A stretch of DNA of 64,000 nucleotides from Clostridia bacterium (GTDB lineage: Bacteria; Bacillota; Clostridia; Oscillospirales; Acutalibacteraceae): NCBI GenBank assembly GCA_017471765.1, contig JAFURT010000033.1, positions 52,945 to 116,944 of the forward strand, written 5' to 3'. The notes below the pieces were generated by a model. It saw nothing but the letters and a program-made list of their open reading frames with translations. It searched no databases and was not told the DNA's origin. Numbering within the stretch: position 1 is the first letter of the stretch; each line of letters starts with the position of its first letter. Below are positions 9,254 to 17,466 of this stretch, one piece after another. The position numbers and the translations under genes were made by a program.

Positions 9254-10982
9254 ATCACCGACCTATGCCCGGCTATTTACCCCCTCGGGGGAGCGACTGC
9301 ACAATGACCCATCGGTACAGCCGTGGAACGCCTATCCCCGTCCCCAACTGCGCCGGGACTCCTTTCTGTGTCTTAATGGCTGGTGGGATTTTGCGGTGAC
9401 AGGGGAGTATACACCCCCCACTGTCTTTGATCAGTCTATTCGTGTTCCTTATCCACCGGAGAGTCTGCTCTCCCAGGTGGGGGAGGTGCCACCGGCTGGG
9501 AGTTATTTGTATTACCGTCGCACCTTTACCTTGCCGGAGGGCTTCCGCAAGGACCGTGTAATCCTGCATATCGGCGCAGTGGAGCAGGTGGCCACGGTAT
9601 GGGTCAATGGAACAGAGGTGGGTAGCCACGTGGGCAGCTATACCCCTGTGTGGCTGGACATCACCGATGCCCTGCAGGAGGACAATACGCTGGTTATCCG
9701 TGTGCGTGACTATCTGGAGAATGCCCAGTTTCCCTATGGCAAGCAGCGCTACAAGCGTGGCGGGATGTGGTATACCCCGGTCAGTGGCATCTGGCAGACG
9801 GTTTGGCTGGAAAGTGTGCCGAAAGAATATGTAAAGGCTATCGACTTTACAATCGAAAAAAACGCTGTAACCATCCTGGTCGACGGGGTTTCTGTGGGGT
9901 CTGTTACCGTCACCACCCCCGAGGGGGAGCAGACTCTGCCGCTGAGCGATGGCATGGCGGTATTCGCGCCGGAAAATCCCCGTCTGTGGTGTCCGGAAGA
10001 CCCCTATCTGTACGAATTCACCCTGCAGAGCGGCGAGGACCGGGTGGAGTCCTATTTCGCCATCCGCACCCTCACCACCGAGACGGTGAATGGCATCCCT
10101 CGCCTGTGTCTCAACGGCAAGCCGGTGTTTTTCCACGGCGTGCTCGACCAGGGCTATTGGAGTGACGGGCTGTTCCTGCCACCCCTGCCTACCTGTTATG
10201 CCTGGGATGTGGAAAAGATGCAGGCGCTGGGCTTCAACACCCTGCGTAAACACATCAAAATTGAGCCGGAGCAGTTCTATTACGATTGTGACCGGCTGGG
10301 GATGCTGGTATGGCAGGATATGGTGAATAACGGCCACTATTCCTTTTTCCGGGATACCGCCCTGCCCACCATCGGTCTCAAGCGCCTGAATGACCGTCTG
10401 CTCCATCGGAACGAGGATACCCGTGCCGCTTTTGAGATGGGGATGCGGCAGGCGGTGAAGCAGTTGCGAAACCACCCCTGTATTGTCGGCTGGACAATCT
10501 TCAACGAGGGCTGGGGCCAGTTTGACAGCCAGCGGATGTACGAGACACTAAAGGCGCTGGATGACACCCGCTTTATCGACACCGCCTCCGGGTGGTTTGC
10601 CGGGGCGGACAGCGATGTGGTCAGCGAGCATGTGTATTTTAAGCCATACCGCTTCAAGGTGGGGAAAAAACCGGTGTTCCTGTCCGAATTCGGTGGCTAT
10701 TCCTATAAGCCGGAGGGGCATGTATTCAATACCGAAAAGACCTACGGCTACCGCTTCTTTACGGAGCAGGAGGCTTTCGAGACGGCACTGGAACAGCTAT
10801 ACCGTGAGGAAATCCTCCCGGTGGTGGCCAAAGGGCTGTGCGGTGCAATCTACACCCAACTGTCGGATGTGGAGGATGAAACGAATGGCCTGTACAGCTA
10901 CGACCGCCGGGTGTGTAAGGTGACCCCGGAGCGTATGTGTGCTATGGCCAAGGAACTGTACCGGGCGGTGGGGAAGGAATAA
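9243..10982 (+). CDS. Glycoside hydrolase family 2 enzyme
   Basis: 579 residues, no signal peptide, so intracellular. Residues ~30-190 form the sugar-binding jelly-roll domain, ~190-280 the Ig-like domain and ~280-579 the TIM barrel. Catalytic residues are visible: acid/base Glu422 in FNEGWGQ and nucleophile Glu482 in SEFGG. It resembles the beta-glucuronidase/beta-galactosidase/mannosidase group; which sugar is cleaved is not clear. The barrel is short compared with LacZ, closer to compact GH2 enzymes. GTG start with AGGAGG nearby, overlapping the MFS gene, suggesting import followed by cleavage. Confidence 0.85.
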   Translation: MKTKSPTYARLFTPSGERLHNDPSVQPWNAYPRPQLRRDSFLCLNGWWDFAVTGEYTPPTVFDQSIRVPYPPESLLSQVGEVPPAGSYLYYRRTFTLPEGFRKDRVILHIGAVEQVATVWVNGTEVGSHVGSYTPVWLDITDALQEDNTLVIRVRDYLENAQFPYGKQRYKRGGMWYTPVSGIWQTVWLESVPKEYVKAIDFTIEKNAVTILVDGVSVGSVTVTTPEGEQTLPLSDGMAVFAPENPRLWCPEDPYLYEFTLQSGEDRVESYFAIRTLTTETVNGIPRLCLNGKPVFFHGVLDQGYWSDGLFLPPLPTCYAWDVEKMQALGFNTLRKHIKIEPEQFYYDCDRLGMLVWQDMVNNGHYSFFRDTALPTIGLKRLNDRLLHRNEDTRAAFEMGMRQAVKQLRNHPCIVGWTIFNEGWGQFDSQRMYETLKALDDTRFIDTASGWFAGADSDVVSEHVYFKPYRFKVGKKPVFLSEFGGYSYKPEGHVFNTEKTYGYRFFTEQEAFETALEQLYREEILPVVAKGLCGAIYTQLSDVEDETNGLYSYDRRVCKVTPERMCAMAKELYRAVGKE

Positions 10983-11027
10983 TCCTCCCCTTCCGGCGAT
11001 AGGATAGAGAAACAAGGAGGGATTAGC

Positions 11028-11600
11028 ATGAATGTTTGCGTATATGGCGCATCCAGTAATGAAATTGATAAAGCCTATATTACCGCTACCGAGGAGCTGG
11101 GCGAAAAACTGGCCCGGGAAGGGCACCGCCTGGTCTACGGTGGCGGTGGTGCCGGCCTGATGGGGGCGGCGGCCAGGGGGATGACCCGAGGCGGCGGCTA
11201 TATCGTGGGTGTAGTGCCTCATTTTCTCCGTGTGGACGGGATTCTATACGAGCATTGCGACGAGATGGTGTATACCGACACCATGCGCCAGCGCAAGCAG
11301 GTGATGGATGAGCGTGCAGACGCCTTTATCGTTACCCCCGGCGGCATCGGCACCTATGAGGAGTTTTTCGAGATGTACACCCTCAAACAGCTGGGCCAGC
11401 ACAGTAAGCCCATCATCATTTACAACATCGGCGGCTACTATGACCGGCTACTGGAGATGCTTCACTTTACAGTGGAGCGGGGTTTCATGCGGCAGAAAAG
11501 CATGACCCTGTTTACGGTGGCCACCACGCCGGAGGAGGCGCTGGGGCAACTGACTGCTCCCGCCGAAACGGTAGATATTAAGGAGACCAAATTTGTATAA
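11028..11600 (+). CDS. LOG-family nucleoside 5'-monophosphate phosphoribohydrolase
   Basis: 190 residues, normal for TIGR00730 proteins, once called lysine decarboxylases. The family removes ribose 5-phosphate from cytokinin nucleotides or purine monophosphates. Signatures present: the Rossmann-like GGGGAGLMGAAARG at 38-51, the MRQRK helix at 86-90 and PGGIGTYEE at 104-112 with catalytic Glu. AAGGAGG lies 8 bases before the ATG. A strong terminator follows. The natural substrate in bacteria is usually unknown. Confidence 0.9.
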   Translation: MNVCVYGASSNEIDKAYITATEELGEKLAREGHRLVYGGGGAGLMGAAARGMTRGGGYIVGVVPHFLRVDGILYEHCDEMVYTDTMRQRKQVMDERADAFIVTPGGIGTYEEFFEMYTLKQLGQHSKPIIIYNIGGYYDRLLEMLHFTVERGFMRQKSMTLFTVATTPEEALGQLTAPAETVDIKETKFV

Positions 11601-11605
11601 TCCCC

Positions 11606-11640
11606 AAAGGCTGTTGCTAACTGCAACAGCCTTTGCCTTT
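11606..11640 (+). terminator. Terminator after the LOG gene
   Basis: Perfect 12-bp stem (11606-11617 with 11623-11634, AAAGGCTGTTGC arm) and a 5-base loop. The following tract is T-rich but interrupted. Confidence 0.75.
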
Positions 11641-11649
11641 ACAAAAATC

Positions 11650-11678
11650 TTGCTATCTGCGGCACCGTGTGCTATGAT
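11650..11678 (+). promoter_or_regulatory. Sigma-A-type promoter of the MORN/YwqG pair
   Basis: TTGCTA (11650-11655), 17-base spacer, TATGAT (11673-11678), 57 bases before the ATG. Confidence 0.65.
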
Positions 11679-11735
11679 GGACATAGAGTTATGTTTTATA
11701 CGGCCCCGAAACAGGAATAATAGGGAGGACGGACG

Positions 11736-12332
11736 ATGAGTAGCTACGATTATCGCAAAACCCTAAGCCAATCCAGATACAGTAACGGATACACCGTGCA
11801 TAGCGGCCTATTCGATCATGATCGGTTAAATGGCTTCGGTATGGTGATGGACGTGTTCGATTACGACGTCGTCACCGATGTCACCGGTACACGCTATTTA
11901 GCACATTATGGCTTCTATGAGGAGGGTGTGCTGCAAGGCTTCTACCTGCATATCCGCAAGGATGAGGAGCCCTACGACACCATTACACGCATCTGTACCT
12001 GCGGTATCGGCAAGCCCGGCGAGTGGGAGCTGGCAGTGGAGGATGGTCTGAAGGTCGTGGGCAAGTATGCGGAGGAACGCTGTCTGCCCCTTCCCGACGG
12101 TAGCGAGTTGCGCATCGAGGAGGAGGATGGCTTGATCGTCTTTTGCGGTCTTTACCGGGACGGTGTGCGCAACGGGCTTGGCTGCCAGTGGGATAAAACG
12201 CGCTTGAGCAAGGATGGCTACTGGTGCAGAGGCAACTATCACTACAAACGGGAGCGCATTGACGGCTATTGGGAAAACGGCAAGCTGGTCAAAATCCGGG
12301 AAGAAGACAGGCTGGTGGATGCGCATGAGTAA
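11736..12332 (+). CDS. MORN-repeat-like protein
   Basis: 198 residues, no signal peptide or membrane segment. Several degenerate MORN-like units can be read: HSGLFDHDRLNGFGMV near 22-37, YGFYEEGVLQGFY near 59-71, CGLYRDGVRNGLGCQW near 137-152 and DGYWENGKLVKI near 178-189. The pattern (G-aromatic, turn, NG/G-x-G) builds beta-hairpins. In Bacillus the MORN-containing YwqK is an antitoxin to YwqJ, and YwqG is encoded in the same cluster; here a YwqG-type protein follows directly. A role as an immunity-type protein is therefore possible but unproven. Own promoter, AGGGAGG before the ATG. Confidence 0.55.
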   Translation: MSSYDYRKTLSQSRYSNGYTVHSGLFDHDRLNGFGMVMDVFDYDVVTDVTGTRYLAHYGFYEEGVLQGFYLHIRKDEEPYDTITRICTCGIGKPGEWELAVEDGLKVVGKYAEERCLPLPDGSELRIEEEDGLIVFCGLYRDGVRNGLGCQWDKTRLSKDGYWCRGNYHYKRERIDGYWENGKLVKIREEDRLVDAHE

Positions 12333-12885
12333 GGCGATTGGCATTCGGGCGAAAAAGGCGGACGGAGCGTACGACCTTGGCGCCTCCAAGTTTTTCGGCA
12401 CGCCCACCGTGCCGGAGGCATGGGGGGAGGATTTTTACGATACCGACCTGTTTTTCTGTCAGATCCGGCTGGCGGATATCGCCACCCTGGATACAGAAAA
12501 TCGGCTTCCCCATACCGGGTATCTGTATGTGTTTCTCGATACGGCGGAGGGACCTTATCAGCTAAAAGCTACTGTGCGGTATTCCCCTGACGAGCCTTGC
12601 TTGGCCATTGATGCATTTAATAGCGAAACGGTGGGGTACGAACAGTATACCGAGGCATGGCTGATGGAGTTTTACCCGGTAGGGGAGGATGTCGAGGGAA
12701 CCCGGTTGTTTGGCGTGCCCTCCGATTGGCCGTTTGAGGAGCCACACCCCAGCCTTTTGTTGCAATATGACCCGCTGGATAGCGAGATGGGTTTCCTGGA
12801 TAGTTTGGATGGATTTTTGTATCTCTTTTTCGGTGCGGATACGGCCGATTTCGGCGCTGTCACTTTACGGGAAGAGTATAGCTGA
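12325..12885 (+). CDS. YwqG-family (DUF1963) protein
   Basis: 186 residues. The sequence fits the YwqG fold: FGTPTVPEAW near 21-30, FFCQIRLADIA near 37-47, a LPHTGYLYVFLD strand, LFGVPSDW, LLLQYDP and the C-terminal GFLYLFFG...DFGAVTL pattern. Biochemical role unknown. The start overlaps the stop of the MORN-like gene, with GGTGG about 7 bases upstream of ATG 12325; ATG 12319 is possible but too close to that site. Shorter at the N-terminus than Bacillus YwqG. A terminator follows, making a two-gene unit. Confidence 0.7.
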   Translation: MSKAIGIRAKKADGAYDLGASKFFGTPTVPEAWGEDFYDTDLFFCQIRLADIATLDTENRLPHTGYLYVFLDTAEGPYQLKATVRYSPDEPCLAIDAFNSETVGYEQYTEAWLMEFYPVGEDVEGTRLFGVPSDWPFEEPHPSLLLQYDPLDSEMGFLDSLDGFLYLFFGADTADFGAVTLREEYS

Positions 12886-12906
12886 ATAAGATAAGTGATT
12901 GATGAG

Positions 12907-12939
12907 AAAACTCCGCTTTTTTCGCGGAGTTTTCTTTTT
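12907..12939 (+). terminator. Terminator after the YwqG-type gene
   Basis: 10-bp stem AAAACTCCGC (12907-12916) / GCGGAGTTTT (12924-12933) followed by CTTTTT. The stem is nearly symmetric and may work on both strands. Confidence 0.8.
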
Positions 12940-13026
12940 GGAAAAACCCACCACGGCAGGAAAGTGACACATAATTTACCGTCACCGCCACACAATAGGA
13001 TGGAGAAAAGTGCGAGGTGACGATGG

Positions 13027-13950
13027 ATGAAAAAATGGTGGATTTGGCTGGTAGTTGTGGCGGTGGCGGCGGGTGGAATCGGTGTGCTTTTTGGGTGGCC
13101 GGCGGCGCCGGTGACAGTGGATACCGTGCGCCTGCGCCCACAGCGGGTGGAACAGACGGTGACCTGCTCCGGTGTGGTGGAAACGGCAGAAAATACCGGG
13201 GTGGCGCTTCCTCTGTCCTGCGTGATGGAGCAGGTGTGTGTGGAGGAAGGACAGCAGGTGGAAAAAGGAGCCCTGCTGGCGGTGGTCAATAAGGCGGCTA
13301 CTCGTCAGCTCTTGACCGGTCAGCCGGCGGCCTTGCTGGCATTGGCCTCATTGGAGGCGGAGATTACCGCCCCGGCGGCCGGGATTGTTATGGGGGTTAA
13401 AGCGCAGGCGGGCCAGGTGCTGGAGGGGGGCACGCCGCTGGCTGTGATTGCCCCACGCACGGCGTTGCAGGTGAGGATCGCCATCCGGGAGAAGGATTTA
13501 CCCTCCCTGGAGCCGGGGATGCGGGCATACATTACCGGCGAGGGCTTTGCGCAGGAACGCTATACCGGCACCCTTTCGGAGATTGCCGCCACCGCCGGAA
13601 ATTCCGGTACCGGTGCGGTGGTGGAAGGGGTGGTAACCCTGGAGTCGGAGCAGGCGGATGTGTCGTGGCGGCTTGGCCTGACGGCTAAGGCGGCCATCGT
13701 GGTTGCTGTGTCCGAAGAGGCGTTGGTGGTGCCGTATGAGGCGGTGCTCAGCGACAGCGATGGCAAAGACAGCATCTATATATTGGAGGATGGGGTCGCC
13801 CACAGATGCGAGATTAAGACGGCGGCTCAGCTTGGCACCGGTCTCCTGCTGGCAGACAATGCTCTGGAAGGGGCAACGGTGATTATCAGGCCGGAAAAGG
13901 TGTCCGGCGATGGTGTGGCGGTGCAGACGGTGGAGCAGGAGGCAGAATGA
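13027..13950 (+). CDS. Efflux membrane-fusion (adaptor) protein, HlyD/MacA-like
   Basis: 307 residues. A single N-terminal anchor spans ~4-22. Two lipoyl-like halves follow with only a very short coil between them (VCVEEGQQVEKGALLAVV and IVMGVKAQAGQVLEGGTP segments), then a beta-barrel with QVRIAIREKDLPSLEPG. This is the layout of adaptors that pair with MacB-type ABC transporters in Gram-positives, where the long hairpin is not needed. GAGGTG precedes the ATG. Its stop overlaps the permease start (ATGA). Substrate unknown. Confidence 0.8.
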   Translation: MKKWWIWLVVVAVAAGGIGVLFGWPAAPVTVDTVRLRPQRVEQTVTCSGVVETAENTGVALPLSCVMEQVCVEEGQQVEKGALLAVVNKAATRQLLTGQPAALLALASLEAEITAPAAGIVMGVKAQAGQVLEGGTPLAVIAPRTALQVRIAIREKDLPSLEPGMRAYITGEGFAQERYTGTLSEIAATAGNSGTGAVVEGVVTLESEQADVSWRLGLTAKAAIVVAVSEEALVVPYEAVLSDSDGKDSIYILEDGVAHRCEIKTAAQLGTGLLLADNALEGATVIIRPEKVSGDGVAVQTVEQEAE

Positions 13951-15122
13951 AAGGAATATGGCGGAGCGCTTGGGTATCGCTCAGGCGCAAGGGGTTGCGT
14001 AGCTTGCTTACGGTGAGCAGTATTGCTATCGGCACAGCGATGGTGGTGCTGGTGTTGTGCATCGGGCAGGTGGGGACACAGGCGGTGAACGCTGAACTGG
14101 AAAGCATGGGCATCAACGGGCTTTCGGTGAGCGCCTCCGACGGCCTGACCGTCCCCTGCCTGACGGCCATCCGTGGGTTGGATGCTGTCAGTGAGGCCAT
14201 GCCGCTTTCGCTCCAGTTTGCCTCCGCACAGGTGGAGGGCAGTAGCTATGCCGTAGTGGGGTGCGGCATCGATGCCGGCGCCGACCAGGTCATCTCTCTC
14301 CAGCTCCTGCAGGGGCGTCTGCTCAACCGAGGGGATGTATCCGGGGAGGAGAGCGTCTGTGTGGTGGATGAGGCCTTTGCCCGGGAGGTATACGGTCGGG
14401 TGAATGTGGTGGGGCAAAGCCTGACGCTGGTCTATCAGACCGGGGCGGTGACGGAATTGACGGTGGTGGGGGTGACCGCTACCGGCAGTAGCCTGTTGCA
14501 GAATGTGACTGCCCTTATTCCCTACATGGTGTATATGCCGTACACTACCCAGCAGACAGTCACCGGGATGCAAATCTTCGACCAGATTGCCGTGCGGCTG
14601 ACAGCGGGCACGGTGTCGGAGGAGGCGGAGAAAACCATTCGCCGTACCCTTGACAGGATGGGGGAGCCGATGGGTACAGTGATGACAGAAAATCTGGCCA
14701 CCCAACGAGAGCGGCTTGACAGCCTGGTGGATATTGTTTCGCTGGCGCTGACAGCGGTGAGTGGGGTGTCTCTGCTGGTATCCGGCTTTGGTATTCTTAC
14801 AGTGATGCTGTCCTCGGTGAATGAGCGTACCCGGGAGATTGGTATCAAGAAGGCCATCGGCGCCACCCGGCGGCGAATATGGCTGGAATTTTTGGTGGGG
14901 GCACTTCTGCTCAGCTTCTTCGGGGCGGTGGGAGGCCTGCTTTTGGGTGGTGGTGCTGTGCTGGCCGGTTGTCTGCTGCTGGGGTATACCCCGGTGTTTC
15001 CCCTCGGCGGCCTGGCGGCGGTGTTTTTGATTACCCTGGCGCTGGGTATGGCATTCGGTGCCTATCCGGCCTATCAGGCGGCAGGCATGCGGCCTGTGGA
15101 AGCCCTGCGTTATGAGGGGTAA
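13947..15122 (+). CDS. MacB/FtsX-type ABC transporter permease
   Basis: 391 residues. One hydrophobic segment at ~20-40, a large extracellular domain (MacB_PCD type) at ~45-255, then three segments in the C-terminal FtsX domain with the hallmark NERTREIGIKKAIGATRR at ~291-308. It starts inside the adaptor gene. MacB-type systems need an ATPase; none is encoded next to it in this window, so it may borrow one from elsewhere. Likely exports a peptide, lipid or small toxic compound; unproven. Confidence 0.85.
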   Translation: MKGIWRSAWVSLRRKGLRSLLTVSSIAIGTAMVVLVLCIGQVGTQAVNAELESMGINGLSVSASDGLTVPCLTAIRGLDAVSEAMPLSLQFASAQVEGSSYAVVGCGIDAGADQVISLQLLQGRLLNRGDVSGEESVCVVDEAFAREVYGRVNVVGQSLTLVYQTGAVTELTVVGVTATGSSLLQNVTALIPYMVYMPYTTQQTVTGMQIFDQIAVRLTAGTVSEEAEKTIRRTLDRMGEPMGTVMTENLATQRERLDSLVDIVSLALTAVSGVSLLVSGFGILTVMLSSVNERTREIGIKKAIGATRRRIWLEFLVGALLLSFFGAVGGLLLGGGAVLAGCLLLGYTPVFPLGGLAAVFLITLALGMAFGAYPAYQAAGMRPVEALRYEG

Positions 15123-15152
15123 ATAGGTAGAATATTTTTCCTAAATCCTGTA

Positions 15153-15181
15153 TTTACTTTTTCCTGTAGATATGCTATACT
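15153..15181 (+). promoter_or_regulatory. Sigma-A-type promoter of murA
   Basis: TTTACT (15153-15158), 17-base spacer, TATACT (15176-15181). This leaves a leader of more than 100 bases before the murA start. Confidence 0.6.
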
Positions 15182-15221
15182 AATACACGACCAATCTTTT
15201 TGATGGCCTTTTGATGTGTTT

Positions 15222-15256
15222 CGGCCTTGCCGGGTGACCGGTGACCGGCCTTTTGT
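15222..15256 (+). promoter_or_regulatory. GC-rich hairpin in the murA leader
   Basis: GGCC and GCCGG arms around GTGACCGGTGA pair with CCGGCC, followed by TTTTG. It lies between the promoter and the murA start, so it may act as an attenuator or only as leader structure. No known riboswitch recognised. Confidence 0.35.
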
Positions 15257-15300
15257 TGTGACTCTGCATGACCTGCAATCTGCTTATAGGGGTGTATGGA

Positions 15301-16599
15301 GTGAGAAAATACAGGATTACCGGCGGCACGCCTTTGTCCGGCGCTGTGGATATCAGTGGTGCCAAAAATGCGGTGGTAGCGATTTTGCCTGCCGCTATTT
15401 TGTCGGACGAGCCCTGCCGCATCGAGAATATTCCGCAAATTAAGGATGTTACCATTTCCTTGGAGATTTTAGAGGCGTTGGGTGCCCGGGTGACCTATAT
15501 CGACCGGCACACGGTGGAGATCGACCCCACCACCCTGTCCACCTACAAGGTGGATGGCGAGCTGGCACGAAAGATGCGGGCCTCCTATTATTTCCTGGGG
15601 GCTCTGCTGGGCAAACACGGCCACTCCTGGGTACCTATGCCGGGCGGCTGTTATCTGGGGGCACGGCCCATCAACCTGCATATCAAGGGCTTCCGGGCCT
15701 TGGGGGCGGATGTGGTACACCTGCCGCCGGAGGTGTGCGAGGATGATGAGATTCCCCAGGAGGAGAACTACGTTGAGATCGAGGCGGAGCGCCTGGTGGG
15801 CAACTCCATCTATTTGGACACAGTCAGTGTGGGTGCTACGGTGAATATCATGCTGGCCTCGGTACGTGCCCGGGGGATGACGGTGATTGAAAACGCCGCC
15901 AAGGAGCCCCATATCGTTGACCTGGCCAACTTCCTCAATATGATGGGAGCGGACGTATCCGGTGCAGGCACGGATGTGATTAAAATCCGTGGCGTGCCCA
16001 GCCTGCATGCGGCTACCTATTCGGTTATCCCCGACCAGATCGAGGCTGGTACCTATATGGCTATGGCGGTGGCCACCCATGGAGATGTGCTGGTGCGGAA
16101 TGTGATTCCAAAGCACCTGGAGTCCATCACCACCAAGCTGGAAGAGATGGGGGCGCTGGTGGAGGAGATGGACGATGCGGTGCGTGTGCGCTGTGCCGGC
16201 CCGCTTCGTGCCTGTCATATCAAAACCATGCCTCATCCCGGTTTCCCCACAGACATGCAACCGCAGGCGGGTGTTCTGCTGTCTATGGCGGAGGGCACCG
16301 GCGTGATTACCGAGGGCGTTTGGGATAACCGGTTCTGCTATGTGGACGAGCTTATTCGTATGGGCGCCCAGGTGACGGTGGAGAATAATATGAAGGCGAC
16401 CTTCACCGGAGTCCCCAGCCTGAAGGGGACAACGGTGCGGGCTACCGACCTGCGTGCGGGAGCGGCCATGGTCATTGCCGGTCTGGCGGCGGAGGGTGTT
16501 ACCGAGATTGAGGACATCCGGTACATCGAGCGTGGGTATGAGGATATCATCGAGAAGCTCACCCGCTTGGGTGCCACCATCGAGTTGATAGAGGAATAA
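15301..16599 (+). CDS. murA: UDP-N-acetylglucosamine 1-carboxyvinyltransferase
   Basis: 432 residues from GTG 15301 (MRKYRITGG), which matches the family N-terminus; the upstream in-frame ATG at 15268 would add 11 poorly fitting residues. It transfers enolpyruvyl from PEP to UDP-GlcNAc, the first committed step of peptidoglycan synthesis. SGAKNAV at ~19-25 and the loop GGCYLGARP with Cys117, the fosfomycin target, are present. HPGFPTDMQPQ is also typical. It heads a cell-wall/RNA-modification group with walJ and rlmH, though a terminator-like hairpin lies between murA and walJ. Confidence 0.95.
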   Translation: MRKYRITGGTPLSGAVDISGAKNAVVAILPAAILSDEPCRIENIPQIKDVTISLEILEALGARVTYIDRHTVEIDPTTLSTYKVDGELARKMRASYYFLGALLGKHGHSWVPMPGGCYLGARPINLHIKGFRALGADVVHLPPEVCEDDEIPQEENYVEIEAERLVGNSIYLDTVSVGATVNIMLASVRARGMTVIENAAKEPHIVDLANFLNMMGADVSGAGTDVIKIRGVPSLHAATYSVIPDQIEAGTYMAMAVATHGDVLVRNVIPKHLESITTKLEEMGALVEEMDDAVRVRCAGPLRACHIKTMPHPGFPTDMQPQAGVLLSMAEGTGVITEGVWDNRFCYVDELIRMGAQVTVENNMKATFTGVPSLKGTTVRATDLRAGAAMVIAGLAAEGVTEIEDIRYIERGYEDIIEKLTRLGATIELIEE

Positions 16600-16607
16600 G
16601 AGACAGT

Positions 16608-16646
16608 CAGCCGCAGAGCTGCCTTGTGGCGGCCTGCGGCTGTTTT
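16608..16646 (+). terminator. Terminator-like hairpin between murA and walJ
   Basis: Perfect 9-bp outer stem CAGCCGCAG (16608-16616) / CTGCGGCTG (16634-16642) with an inner GCC/GGC pairing, followed by only TTTT. It lies 14 bases before walJ, so it could terminate partly and adjust downstream expression. Confidence 0.6.
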
Positions 16647-16659
16647 CGGAGAGGAAAGT

Positions 16660-17451
16660 ATGTTGCGTTATTGTTCATTGTTCAGCGGTAGCAGTGGCAA
16701 CTGCACCTATGTGGGCAGTGCGGAGGGAGGCATCCTGCTGGATGTGGGGGTATCGGCCAAGCGCATCGAAACGGCGCTGAAGGATAGGGATATCGACCCC
16801 GCCACCATCCGGGCGGTGTTTGTCACCCACGAGCACACCGACCATGTGGCCGGACTTCAGGTGCTGTGCAAACGGTATGGCTGGCCGCTGTTAGCTTCGG
16901 AGGGAACGCTGGATGCTCTGTGCGAGGCCGGGCGGCTGGATGGCTGTCGCCGGGTATACATGATGGAGGAAGGCCAGCAAATTACCGTGGCCGGTCTGCA
17001 GGTGACTACGTTTGCTACCCCTCACGATAGCCGGGCTTGTTTCGGGTATTGTGTAGAGGGGGATGGCCGCCGGTTGGCGGTAGCTACCGATATGGGGTAT
17101 CTGCCGGATGAGGTGCGAGAAGCGATTGCCGGCTGTCAGCTGGTACATATTGAGTCCAATCATGACCCGGATATGCTCCGCAGTGGCCCCTATCCCTATT
17201 ATCTGCAACAGCGGATTTTGGGGCAGGGGGGACACCTGTCCAATGCTGCCTGCGCCCAGGTGTTGCCGGGGCTGGTGGAGGCGGGCACTACCCGTATTGT
17301 GCTGGCTCACCTAAGTGCCCACAACAATACCCCTGATTTGGCCAAGCATTGTGCTGTGGATGCGCTGGCTCGGGCTGGCGTATGCGTTGGCCGGGATTGC
17401 CTGCTGACGGTGGCAGAGCCTGCCGGCACCCAGCCGGTGACCTATTTTTAA
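16660..17451 (+). CDS. walJ: Metallo-beta-lactamase-fold hydrolase, WalJ/YycJ type
   Basis: 263 residues. The zinc-binding motif HEHTDH is at 57-62, and the N-terminus CSLFSGSSGNCTYV is characteristic of YycJ proteins. Family members are exonuclease-like and tied to cell-wall metabolism and the coordination of division with replication in Gram-positives. I chose ATG 16660 because AGAGGAAAG precedes it; a TTG 12 codons upstream lies inside the hairpin. rlmH follows 15 bases after the stop, as these genes are often found together. Confidence 0.85.
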   Translation: MLRYCSLFSGSSGNCTYVGSAEGGILLDVGVSAKRIETALKDRDIDPATIRAVFVTHEHTDHVAGLQVLCKRYGWPLLASEGTLDALCEAGRLDGCRRVYMMEEGQQITVAGLQVTTFATPHDSRACFGYCVEGDGRRLAVATDMGYLPDEVREAIAGCQLVHIESNHDPDMLRSGPYPYYLQQRILGQGGHLSNAACAQVLPGLVEAGTTRIVLAHLSAHNNTPDLAKHCAVDALARAGVCVGRDCLLTVAEPAGTQPVTYF

Positions 17452-17466
17452 GGGGGCGTTGTTTCT

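Noticed and set aside
9273-10475. 400-codon minus-strand frame opposite the GH2 gene
   Set aside because: Antisense of a clear enzyme with both catalytic glutamates; no ribosome site or domain pattern.
15182-15300. T-box or known riboswitch in the murA leader
   Set aside because: No T-box core sequence, no specifier stem, no aptamer pattern that I recognise; only one GC-rich hairpin.
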